A stretch of DNA of 64,000 bases from contig CAVQYJ010000020.1 in NCBI GenBank assembly GCA_963718145.1, positions 620,001 to 684,000 of the forward strand. The letters run 5' to 3'. The position numbers and the translations under genes were made by a program. Of the stretch, positions 17,510 to 25,430 are shown piece by piece (position 1 is the first letter of the stretch; the number at the start of each line of letters is the position of its first letter). Origin of the DNA: UBA7672 sp963718145 (GTDB lineage Bacteria; Pseudomonadota; Alphaproteobacteria; Caulobacterales; Hyphomonadaceae). The notes beneath the pieces were generated by a model, which worked only from the letters and a program-made list of their open reading frames with translations, was not told where the DNA came from and searched no databases.

Positions 17510-18070
17510 ATGGCAATCCTGGCGAGCGCGCCGTTCCTCTGGCTGGTCCTGGCCGCGCCGGGACTGGCCCTGCTCCAGCGCTACGCTTCAGGCGCGATGA
17601 GCTATGGCGAGTTCATCCACTGGAGCGGCGACATCTCGATATGGCTGCTGATCGCGGCGCTCGCCGTCAGCCCGACGCGCCGCATGGTCCGGGGCGGCAT
17701 CAATGTCTGGCTGGCGCAACGCCGGCGCGACATGGGCGTCGCCAGCTTCGCCTACGCCGCCGGCCATCTCGGCGTCTATGTGCTGCGCAAGGCGGACATT
17801 GCGCTGATCGCGAATGAAGGCGCCGACCCAGGCCTGCTCACCGGCTGGATCGCCTTCGCGATCTTTCTCGCGCTCGCCATCACCAGCAACGACGCCTCCG
17901 TTCGCTGGCTGAAGGCGGGCTGGAGGCGCTTGCACGCGCTGGTCTATCCCGCCGCGATCCTGACGGCCGCACACTGGCTGCTGACCGCGTTCGATCCCAC
18001 GATCGCGATCGTGCACGCGGTGATCATCGCCGGTCTCATGGCGCTGCGCGTCGTTCCCAGAAGGCGATAG
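17510..18070 (+). CDS. Ferric-reductase-like / MsrQ-type heme membrane protein
   Basis: A 186-residue protein with five to six membrane helices. The ferric-reductase-like pattern is seen in GEFIHWSGDISIWLLIAALAVSPTRR (helix with H near residue 37), SFAYAAGHLGVYV (H near 87), WRRLHALVYPAAILTAAHWL (two further histidines). These are the heme-ligand positions of MsrQ/YedZ, the partner of the periplasmic methionine sulfoxide reductase MsrP. No msrP is nearby, so the electron acceptor is unknown. It is divergent from the DUF3089 gene. Confidence 0.72.
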   Translation: MAILASAPFLWLVLAAPGLALLQRYASGAMSYGEFIHWSGDISIWLLIAALAVSPTRRMVRGGINVWLAQRRRDMGVASFAYAAGHLGVYVLRKADIALIANEGADPGLLTGWIAFAIFLALAITSNDASVRWLKAGWRRLHALVYPAAILTAAHWLLTAFDPTIAIVHAVIIAGLMALRVVPRRR

Positions 18071-18514
18071 CTATTTCAGCACGACATACGACCGCAGCCG
18101 CGCAACCTCGTTCGCATCGACATACTTGCCGATTTCCTTGTTGAACTGGTCGAGCGAGGCGTAGGGCCGATACTCCTCGAACTCGCGCACCATGCGTCGC
18201 GTCATGCCGGGGATCAGCATGATTTCCTCGCGCGTCGCCTTGTTGAGGTCGATCGGCACGAAGACCTTGGCGTAAAGCGCCGTCTTCTGTTCCGCCGAAA
18301 GCCCTGCGCCCACCGCCGCGTCATATGCCGCCGTGCCCGCGAACGGACGCTTGCTCGCAATGGTCTGCTTCTGCGCCGCCGTCAGCTCGCTCACCGTGTC
18401 GAGCTGGGCTGCGCTGGCCGTGTTGGCGTCGAGCCTGGCGGGCGCCGGCGCCTGCGCATGGGCGGCGAGGCCAAAGGCCATTGCGGCCAGCACCGGAACG
18501 ATCAGTCGCTTCAT
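18071..18514 (-). CDS. Secreted helix-hairpin-helix protein (ComEA-like)
   Basis: 147 residues, with a signal peptide MKRLIVPVLAAMAFGLAAHAQA, then two HhH-like units: LDANTASAAQLDTVSELTAAQ (residues about 28-48) and the clearer VPIDLNKATREEIMLIPGMTRRMV (about 86-109). HhH modules bind DNA non-specifically in ComEA and related competence proteins. Whether this binds DNA is unproven, since secreted HhH proteins are also found outside competence systems. It may be the last gene of an operon with the two 3D-domain proteins upstream. Confidence 0.72.
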   Translation of the reverse strand: MKRLIVPVLAAMAFGLAAHAQAPAPARLDANTASAAQLDTVSELTAAQKQTIASKRPFAGTAAYDAAVGAGLSAEQKTALYAKVFVPIDLNKATREEIMLIPGMTRRMVREFEEYRPYASLDQFNKEIGKYVDANEVARLRSYVVLK

Positions 18515-18590
18515 GGGTCGAATCCTCCAATTGCACGCGAAGCTAGCTGCGAACGACTCGCATGTCGTGCGCGGCTTGCACCTCGACTGC

Positions 18591-19448
18591 TCACTTCGGC
18601 GTTATGGCCGCCTCTTCGCAATGCCCTGCCTGCGAAGCTTTCACCGCCATGGCCGAGGAATCCTCTGCATCGACGATGTGCGCTGCGAATGTCCGCGATT
18701 TAATGGACGCGAAGATATCCTCGAACGGCGCGTTCTTCTGGTCGAGCATGAACACGTCGATGTGCCGACCTCGGATCGCCCCGCCCCGGTCGCCCGCGAA
18801 CAGGTAGCCGTCATGCACGAGGTCCCTCTCGCCATAGCGGAAGGCGCGGCCGCGCAGTTCCGGAACGAAAATCACGCTCTCGATCGGGATAATGTCGGTG
18901 TCGACTGCGATGGTGCGGAACGGCATCAGCGGCAGGTTCCGCACGCCGCAGCCCAGCGGATGGTTCACCGTCATGAAACGCGCGCGCCGTGTCGCCGTCT
19001 TCACGCCCTCGGACAGGTTGCCGAGATATTCGTCGCAGTTCACCTGCTCGGGCCCGCCTGCATCGACGAAGACATAGGCCGTCGATGTCGATCCGTGCGT
19101 CACCGACACCGATCCCTGCAGCGCCGCCTCGCACCAGTCCTGCTGGCGCAGTGGAGCGGAAATTCGTTCACCCTTGCGGTCGATCAGGGGGAAGGCCGCC
19201 GACATCTCCTTCGGCGCCGGCCGCACTTCGGGCGTATGATAGTGCGTGGCCCACAGTTTCAGGTCTGGGCCCAGCACCTTGGCCGGCGGCGCCGCGAGCT
19301 TGAAGTCCATCGCCAGGCTCGTTGTGTCGATGACGGGCGCGCGCGGCAGGGAAGGCGATGACGCCGTCGCGCACGCAGTCAGTCCGAGCACGATTCCGAA
19401 CGCCACGTGTCTCACACGCCTGTCCGCATGTCTGGCCATGTCCTGCAT
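18591..19448 (-). CDS. 3D-domain (MltA-like) lipoprotein, copy 1
   Basis: Exported protein with lipobox LGLTACATA; the C-terminal half is a 3D (Asp-Asp-Asp) double-psi beta-barrel domain as in lytic transglycosylase MltA and YuiC. Key segments are FRTIAVDTDIIPI, VHDGYLFAGDRGGAIRGRHIDVFM, containing the three conserved aspartates. Upstream is a conserved region with KLWATHYHTPEV and QDWCEAALQGSVSV that it shares with the adjacent paralogue. The start is uncertain: ATG 19448 fits the signal peptide, alternatives are 19439 and 19520. Likely peptidoglycan-active, by family. Confidence 0.75.
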   Translation of the reverse strand: MQDMARHADRRVRHVAFGIVLGLTACATASSPSLPRAPVIDTTSLAMDFKLAAPPAKVLGPDLKLWATHYHTPEVRPAPKEMSAAFPLIDRKGERISAPLRQQDWCEAALQGSVSVTHGSTSTAYVFVDAGGPEQVNCDEYLGNLSEGVKTATRRARFMTVNHPLGCGVRNLPLMPFRTIAVDTDIIPIESVIFVPELRGRAFRYGERDLVHDGYLFAGDRGGAIRGRHIDVFMLDQKNAPFEDIFASIKSRTFAAHIVDAEDSSAMAVKASQAGHCEEAAITPK

Positions 19449-19556
19449 GACCGCTTCACGCCCCGCAGGAAAAGCGAGACGCCTCGACCATGACCGAAAA
19501 ATGACGGCAAGCCGTTTCATGCTCCAGCACAAGCGTCGAAGGCGTTACCGAAGGGT

Positions 19557-20498
19557 TTAGATGCTGTCGGCGCTGGCGACTTTGGCGTCGGCCGGGGGCT
19601 TGGGCGCCGGCTTCGTCTTCAGCTTGCGTCCGGGCCGGTCGGAGTCCGCGCACACCACCTCGTTGGCGAGGCCAAGCGCAATCACGGCTGGATCCCGCTT
19701 GTCGACGATGAACGCCTCGAAGGTATGACGCGGGTTCGAGCGAACGATATCCGGGAAGGGCTTGCCCGCCGCGTTGTCGACGAACATGTCGATATGGTTG
19801 CCCTCGATCGCGCCGCCGCGGTCGCTGGCGACGACATAGCCGTCATGCGCGAAGAGTTCGCCATCCTTCCAGAAGCCGAGACCGCGCAGGGCGGGGATGT
19901 AGAACACCGTGCCCATCTTGAACTTGTCGGGATCGACCGCGATCGTGCGGAACGCCATCAGCGGAATGCTGCGCACATCGCACGCCTGCGGGTGATGGAA
20001 CGCCACGAAGCGCGCGCGCTTGGTCGCCGACTTGATGCGCACCGACAGCTCTCCGAAATACTTGTCGCAGACATTCTGCTCGGGCCCGCGGCTATCGACA
20101 TACATGTAGGCGGTCGGCTCGTCGTCGACGCCATTGTCGACCCAGATCGATCCCTGCATCGCCGCATCGCACCAGTCCTGCACGGAGAGAGGAGGCGAGA
20201 TGGCCTTGCCGTTGCGGCCGATCAGCGGCTTGGCGGCGGCGCTCGTGACCGTCGCCGCGCGCACAGTCGGCATGTGATAGTACGTCGCCCACAGATTGGT
20301 TTTCTTGCCCGTGTCCTCCGCCACCGGAGGCTTCAGCAGGAAGTTCAGGGCCTGCGCGGATGGATGCAGCTCGCCTGGCGGCAGCGTCAGCTCGACCTGG
20401 CGGCCGGTAATCGTTGCGTAGGCGGTTCTAACGTACGGCCCGGCGAAAAACGCAAACGTGGCCAGCACGAAGAGGAAGGCAAGGAGCAGTCGTTTCAT
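19557..20498 (-). CDS. 3D-domain (MltA-like) exported protein, copy 2
   Basis: A 313-residue paralogue of the downstream gene, with the same architecture: an uncleaved-anchor or signal segment MKRLLLAFLFVLATFAFFAG, the shared NLWATYYHMPTV and QDWCDAAMQGSIWV region, and the 3D domain FRTIAVDPDKFKMGTVFYI ... HDGYVVASDRGGAIEGNHIDMF. The C-terminus carries a Lys/Pro-rich tail. It lacks the lipobox of copy 1, so one copy may be membrane-anchored and the other lipidated. Leftward, 108 bases separate the two genes. Probably a cell-wall hydrolase. Confidence 0.78.
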   Translation of the reverse strand: MKRLLLAFLFVLATFAFFAGPYVRTAYATITGRQVELTLPPGELHPSAQALNFLLKPPVAEDTGKKTNLWATYYHMPTVRAATVTSAAAKPLIGRNGKAISPPLSVQDWCDAAMQGSIWVDNGVDDEPTAYMYVDSRGPEQNVCDKYFGELSVRIKSATKRARFVAFHHPQACDVRSIPLMAFRTIAVDPDKFKMGTVFYIPALRGLGFWKDGELFAHDGYVVASDRGGAIEGNHIDMFVDNAAGKPFPDIVRSNPRHTFEAFIVDKRDPAVIALGLANEVVCADSDRPGRKLKTKPAPKPPADAKVASADSI

Positions 20499-20636
20499 CA
20501 GAAATCCCGGCTGCGTCCCCGTTGCCCCGGAGGAAAAGCCTTCGAAGCGAGGCTGAAATAAGGCAGGCCTCGAAGCAAGTTAATTCGTCGCGGCGCCACG
20601 CGAATATCGGGGTGCGCCCCCGCAAACGTTAATCGC

Positions 20637-21067
20637 TCACGCTGCCGGCGGGGGCTGGCCCGACACCATCGGGATATCCGAATCAAGGTGCGCCCATTGC
20701 GGCGCCTTGCGCGTCCAGATGTTCATCTCGGGCCGCACGATCGAAGGATCGTCCAGCGTGCCCGCGCGCAGGATCATCAGGTGCGGACGCGCCTCCGCCT
20801 GGCTCGTCACGGGCGTTCCGCAGGCGGGACAAAATCCGCGTTGCAGCACATTCCCCGAATCAGCCACCGCCGCGAATCGTTTCATGTCGCCGGTGAATGT
20901 CACGTCCTTCGTGTGGAACACCACGTTCACAGTGGACGATCCTGCGCCGATGTACTGACAAACCCTGCACCAGCACTGCCGCGTCACGATCGGCGCGGCG
21001 CTGGCGCTGAATACCGCACCGCCTTGCACAGGCACCCGCCGGTGATGGGGAGGGCGATGTCGGTCAT
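20637..21067 (-). CDS. GFA/CENP-V family zinc protein (frameshifted)
   Basis: Small zinc-binding protein of the glutathione-dependent formaldehyde-activating (GFA) family, a Mss4-like fold. Zinc cysteines are in GGCLCKAVRY (N-terminus), RQCWCRVCQ and FCPACGTPV. The start ATG (21067) overlaps the leuC stop as ATGA, so it is translationally coupled to leuC. The first about 22 codons are in one frame and the rest in another; the break is near 20995-21003, in an alternating GC-rich stretch, and looks like a one-base deletion. Function unknown: most members are not true formaldehyde-activating enzymes. Confidence 0.72.
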
Positions 21068-22471
21068 TGTGTAATCGCCCCGGCAATTGCGGCCTTTGCG
21101 GCGAGCACGGGGCTCATCAGGTGGGTGCGGCCGCCACGGCCCTGGCGGCCTTCGAAATTGCGGTTGGAGGTGGAAGCGCAGCGCTCGCCCGGCTTCAGGA
21201 TGTCCGGGTTCATGCCGAGGCACATGGAGCATCCCGGCTCGCGCCATTCGAAACCTGCGTCGAGGAAGATCCTGTCGAGGCCTTCTTCCTCCGCCTGCGC
21301 GCGAATGAGGCCGGAGCCTGGCACCACCATGGCGCGCACGCCCTGCGCCACGCGCTTGCCCTTCGCGATCTCTGCGGCGGCGCGCAGGTCCTCGATCCGC
21401 GAGTTCGTGCACGAGCCAATGAAGACGCGGTCGATCTTGAGGCCTTCCAGCTTCTGTCCCGGTTCGAGGCCCATATAGGCGAGGGCGCGTTCGGCCGCCT
21501 CGCGTTTCACGGCATCCGGAATCTCCGCAGGCACGGGCGTGCTTGCCGTGATCGGCGCAGCCTGCTCAGGGCTGGTGCCCCAGGTGATCGTCGGGCCAAC
21601 GTCCGTCGCATCGATTTCGATGACCGCGTCCCAGCGCGCGCCAGTGTCGGAATTCAGCGTCTCCCAGAACCGGACCGCAGTTTCCCACTTCCCGCCCTTC
21701 GGCGCCGCAGGCCGGCCCTTCATGTAGTCGAGCGTGATCTCGTCAGGGGCGACCAGCCCGGCGCGTGCGCCGCCCTCGATCGAGAGGTTGCACAGCGTCA
21801 TCCGGCCTTCCATCGACATCGAGCGGATCGCTGAACCCATGTATTCGATCACATGTCCCGCGCCGCCATTCGTCCCGATGATGGCGATGAGGTGCAGCGC
21901 CAGGTCCTTCGCGCCGACGCCGGGCCGGAACTGACCCTCAACGCGCACCGCCATGTTCTTCATCTTGCGCGCCCGCAGCGTCTGCGTCGCCAGCACGTGC
22001 TCGACTTCGCTGGTGCCGATCCCGTGCGCCAGCGCGCCGAACGCGCCATGCGTGGACGTATGGCTGTCGCCGCACACAATGGTGAGCCCCGGCTGGGTGC
22101 GGCCCTGCTCGGGGCCCACCACGTGGACGATGCCATTGCGGATATCGCCCATCGGGAAGAACTGCGATGCCGTGCTCCTTCACATTGCGCGCCAGCGTTT
22201 CGAGCTGTTCGCGCGCCTCGGCGTCCTTGACGCCCGCCATGCCCAGCGCCTGTCCCTCGGTCGGCGTGTTGTGGTCGGCCACCGCAAGGGTGAGATCGGG
22301 CCGGCGCACTTTCCGGCTGCTCGCCCTGAGCCCCGCGAATGCCTGCGGCGTCGTCACCTCGTGGATCAGGTGCAGGTCGATATAGATGAGGCTTTCACCC
22401 GACGCCTTGTCGGCCGAGACGACATGGGCGTCCCAGATCTTGTCGTAGAGGGTGCGTGGCGACGAACTCAT
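21064..22471 (-). CDS. leuC: 3-isopropylmalate dehydratase large subunit (frameshifted)
   Basis: Aconitase-family [4Fe-4S] subunit that with LeuD isomerises isopropylmalate in leucine synthesis. The N-terminus MSSSPRTLYDKIWDAHVV and IDLHLIHEVTTPQAF lies in one frame, and the rest, from FFPMGDIRNGIVHVVGPEQG, in another. The extra base is at about 22162: removing one C on the plus strand turns GIAVLPDG into GIAFFPMGD. Cluster cysteines are in FIGSCTNSR and EPGCSMCLG. The corrected length of 468 residues is normal. The next gene starts inside the leuC stop. Almost certainly functional; the break is probably an assembly error. Confidence 0.93.
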
Positions 22472-22625
22472 GCCCGGCTATATGCGCGGGCGCGCGCGAG
22501 GCCGCAAGCGGCAGGAAATGTCCCTGCGGCGGCGACCCAGGGTAGCGACAAAGCGCCTTCAGGCGGCGCCAGCCCGCATGACATAGAGTGATGGCCGCAT
22601 TCGCCGCGCTCAAGGATCCTCGCCC

Positions 22626-23717
22626 ATGTCCTCCCTGTTCGACCCCCTCCACCTCCGCCGCGGCCCGGCGCTCAAGAACCGTTTCATGCTCGCCCCGCTC
22701 ACGAACCTGCAAAGCCACGCCGACGGAACCCTCAGCGATGACGAATTCCGCTGGCTCACCATGCGGGCGCTGGGCGGCTTCGGCCTCACCATGACCTGCG
22801 CCTCCCACGTCCAGCGCGTAGGGCAGGGCTTCCCCGGCCAGCTCGGTTGCTGGGACGACATGCACATCGAGGGGCTGTCGCGCCTGGCGGCCGCCCTCAA
22901 GGCGCAGGACACCCACGCGGTTGTGCAGCTCCACCACGCCGGCATGCGCTCGCCTGCGAACCTCATCGGCCAGCCGCCGCTCTGCCCGTCTGACAATGCC
23001 GAAACCGGCGCGCGGGCGATGACGCTCGCCGAGGTGGAGCAGGTGCGCGACGATTTCATCGCGGCGGCGCGACGGGCCGAGGCGGCCGGCTTCCATGGCG
23101 TCGAACTTCACGGCGCACACGGCTACCTGATCTGCCAGTTCTTCAGCCCGGAGATCAACCAGCGCCAGGATCGCTATGGCGGCTCGCTGGAGAACCGCTC
23201 GCGCCTCCTGTTCGAGATCATCGACGGCGTGCGCGCGAGCTGTGGGCCGAACTTCAGCCTCGGCGTGCGCCTGTCGCCTGAACGCTTCGGACTCAGGCTC
23301 GAGGAAATCGTCCAGCTCGCCCAGCGCCTCATGCGCGAGGACAGGATCGACTACCTCGACATGTCGCTGTGGGATGTCTTCAAGGAGCCGGAGGAACCCG
23401 CCCTCAAGGGCCGCAGCCTTGCGTCCTATTTCACCTCGCTCGACCGCGGCAATGTCCGCCTCGGCGCAGCCGGCAAGCTCACCACGGGCGAAGGCGTCCG
23501 GCGCGCCATGGAAGCGGGACTGGACTATGTCGTCATCGGCCGCGCCGCGATCCTGCACCACGATTTCCCCAGGCGCATCGCCGCCAATCCCGATTTCAGG
23601 CCGACGCCGCTTCCCGTGCCGCCCGACTATCTCCGCGCCGAAGGCCTGGGCGACGCGTTCGTCACCTATATGCGCTCCTGGAAAGGCTTCGTGGCCGATA
23701 CCGTTGCAGCGACCTAA
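22626..23717 (+). CDS. Old yellow enzyme family NADH:flavin oxidoreductase
   Basis: A 363-residue FMN TIM-barrel enzyme. Hallmarks are FMLAPLTNLQSHADGTLSDDE near residues 20-41, VQLHHAGMRS, the active-site helix GFHGVELHGAHGYLICQFFSPEINQR, and DRYGGSLENRSRLLFEII; the substrate-binding HGAH is intact. Reduces activated alkenes such as alpha,beta-unsaturated carbonyls at the expense of NAD(P)H. It is divergent from leuC. A REPIN-like inverted repeat follows the gene. Confidence 0.9.
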   Translation: MSSLFDPLHLRRGPALKNRFMLAPLTNLQSHADGTLSDDEFRWLTMRALGGFGLTMTCASHVQRVGQGFPGQLGCWDDMHIEGLSRLAAALKAQDTHAVVQLHHAGMRSPANLIGQPPLCPSDNAETGARAMTLAEVEQVRDDFIAAARRAEAAGFHGVELHGAHGYLICQFFSPEINQRQDRYGGSLENRSRLLFEIIDGVRASCGPNFSLGVRLSPERFGLRLEEIVQLAQRLMREDRIDYLDMSLWDVFKEPEEPALKGRSLASYFTSLDRGNVRLGAAGKLTTGEGVRRAMEAGLDYVVIGRAAILHHDFPRRIAANPDFRPTPLPVPPDYLRAEGLGDAFVTYMRSWKGFVADTVAAT

Positions 23718-23746
23718 GTTGCAGCGGACAGGGTAGGGCCTATCTC

Positions 23747-23866
23747 CGCTCATCCCGACGCAAGTCGGGATCCAGGGCCGCCGATAAGGCCTGTTCCGGC
23801 CTGAAGCCTCAATCCCGTTCAAGGTTCGCGGCCGTTCCTGGGTCCCGACTTTCGTCGGGATGAGCG
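23747..23866. repeat. REPIN-like inverted repeat, arms of about 30 bases
   Basis: Arm 1 (23747-23776) and arm 2 (23837-23866) are inverted copies differing at about three positions. Each arm itself contains the small palindrome TCCCGAC-GCAA/GAAA-GTCGGGA. The 60-base middle has no coding sense. It lies between convergent genes. This is the layout of paired REP palindromes (REPIN), usually present in many copies per genome. Confidence 0.65.
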
Positions 23867-23876
23867 GAGCCTGTGT

Positions 23877-24815
23877 CTACGCAACCACCCGGTTCATCCG
23901 CGCCAGCGTCTCCTCGAACTCGGCCATCGTCTCCTCGAAGATCTGCGCCACCGGCTTCACCTCGGTGATGCGTCCGGCGACCTGCCCGGTCAGCGCGATC
24001 CCCGCTTCGAGATTGCCGCCGAAATAGACATCCTGCGTTCCCGCGAACTCGCCGAAGATGTTGGGCGAGCCTTCCTTCTCCAGCCGCGTCGTCCGCTCCG
24101 TCCTCAGCGCCCGCAGGGCAGGGCCCGGGCCTGAGCGGTTGAGGAAGACGGTGTCCGTCGCCTCGGCCTTGAGGATCGCGTCCTTCCAGTTGGCATGCAC
24201 CGGGCTCTCGGCCGACGACAGGATCCGCGTGCCCATCAGCACGCCTTCTGCGCCCAGCGCGAACGCCGCCGCCATGGACCGCCCATCCATGATGCCGCCC
24301 GCAGCCACGACCGGAACGTTCACCCGCTCGCAGACCAGCGGGATCAGCACCATGCTTGCGACGTCCTTGGGGTTCTTGAACCCGCCGCCTTCGCCGCCCT
24401 CGACGATCAGCCCGTCGACGCCCGCTTGAACCGCGCGCAGCGCGCCGGGAAGATTCGGCACGACGTGGAACACCGTCAGCCCCGCCGCCTTCAGCATGGC
24501 CGTGTACTTCATCGGATCGCCTGCCGATGTCGTGACGAACCGCACGCCCTGGTCGATGACGAACTGCACGATGCCCGGATCGCGCACGAAGGCCTGCGCG
24601 ACGTTGACGCCAAACGGCTTGTCCGTCAGTTCGCGCATCTTCACGATCTCGAGCTTGATGGCCTCGAGTTCACCCGACGATGTCTCGATGATCCCCATGC
24701 CGCCCGCATTCGACACGGCGGAAGACAGTTTCGAGCGCGCGATCCATCCCATCGCCGCCTGGATGATCGGCTTCTCGATGCCGAGCATCTCCGTGATACG
24801 CGTCTTCACCGCCAT
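23877..24815 (-). CDS. Nitronate monooxygenase-like NAD(P)H flavin oxidoreductase
   Basis: A 312-residue FMN TIM-barrel enzyme of the 2-nitropropane dioxygenase/NMO family. Signatures are KPIIQAAMGWIARSKLSSAVSNAGGMG, VDGLIVEGGEGGGFKN, PVVAAGGIMDGRSMAAAFALGAEGVLMGTRIL, and TDTVFLNRSG. These fit class I/II NMO-type flavoproteins that oxidise propionate-3-nitronate or other nitronates, though many members have unknown substrates. dgkA ends three bases before the start of this gene, so the two are probably co-transcribed. It is convergent with the OYE gene. Confidence 0.88.
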   Translation of the reverse strand: MAVKTRITEMLGIEKPIIQAAMGWIARSKLSSAVSNAGGMGIIETSSGELEAIKLEIVKMRELTDKPFGVNVAQAFVRDPGIVQFVIDQGVRFVTTSAGDPMKYTAMLKAAGLTVFHVVPNLPGALRAVQAGVDGLIVEGGEGGGFKNPKDVASMVLIPLVCERVNVPVVAAGGIMDGRSMAAAFALGAEGVLMGTRILSSAESPVHANWKDAILKAEATDTVFLNRSGPGPALRALRTERTTRLEKEGSPNIFGEFAGTQDVYFGGNLEAGIALTGQVAGRITEVKPVAQIFEETMAEFEETLARMNRVVA

Positions 24816-24818
24816 GAC

Positions 24819-25181
24819 CTAGACCCTCACATACGGCCAGAACACCAGTCCGCCGATGATAGCCGCCGCCACGGCCGCGACCAGCACTGCCCCGGCGGCA
24901 ACGTCCTTGGCGGTCTTCACCGAGATGTGGAATTCCGGCTGCACCACGTCACAGACGTGCTCGAACGCGGTATTCACGATCTCCGCCACCCAGACCAGCG
25001 CGATCGCCAGCACCAGCCAGCGCCAGTCGGCCGGCGCGATCCGCAGCGCGAAGCCCGCGGCAACCACCAGCGCCGTCGCCACAAGGTGGATCCAGGCATT
25101 GTGCTGGGTGCGCAGCATGAAGCCGAGCCCGCTCAGCGCATAGCCGAAACTCTTCACCCGGTCCCTCACGCTGAACGCCAT
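24819..25181 (-). CDS. dgkA: Diacylglycerol kinase
   Basis: A 120-residue integral membrane kinase with three transmembrane helices, phosphorylating diacylglycerol (or undecaprenol) with ATP. The DgkA family active-site motif is present in WVAEIVNTAFEHVCD (E-x-x-N-T-A-x-E), and the first helix holds the GLGFMLRTQHNAWIH pattern. The ATG at 25181 is preferred to an in-frame one at 25223, as homology starts at MAFSVRDRVKSFGYA. The downstream gene is an NMO-type oxidoreductase with a three-base gap. Confidence 0.9.
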   Translation of the reverse strand: MAFSVRDRVKSFGYALSGLGFMLRTQHNAWIHLVATALVVAAGFALRIAPADWRWLVLAIALVWVAEIVNTAFEHVCDVVQPEFHISVKTAKDVAAGAVLVAAVAAAIIGGLVFWPYVRV

Positions 25182-25430
25182 CTTCAGATCCCCATCAGCT
25201 TCGCCGCGAGCCCTCAGCGGCATGATCGCACGGCGGAACCCGCCCGGACGACCCTGCCTGCGGCGCCGGCCGACCGCCGTTTCCGCGACTTTTCCCGCGG
25301 GATTGCGAGCGATTCGGGCGGCCTCTTTCGAGGGTGAATCCCTGACAACAAAGGCCAGGGTTCATCCCTGCGCTGTTGGGAAGAAATTTTTCTGCCCCTA
25401 CGCCGCCAAAGCCGGCGCTCATACTCGCAG

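Noticed and set aside
16102..17817. 571-codon rightward frame opposite the DUF3089 gene
   Set aside because: Antisense to a well-supported hydrolase with signal peptide and GHSQG motif.
17510..18070. MsrP-MsrQ repair system
   Set aside because: Only the MsrQ-like membrane component is present; no msrP near it.
22395..23822. 475-codon leftward frame opposite the OYE gene
   Set aside because: Same antisense effect; the rightward gene has complete OYE signatures.
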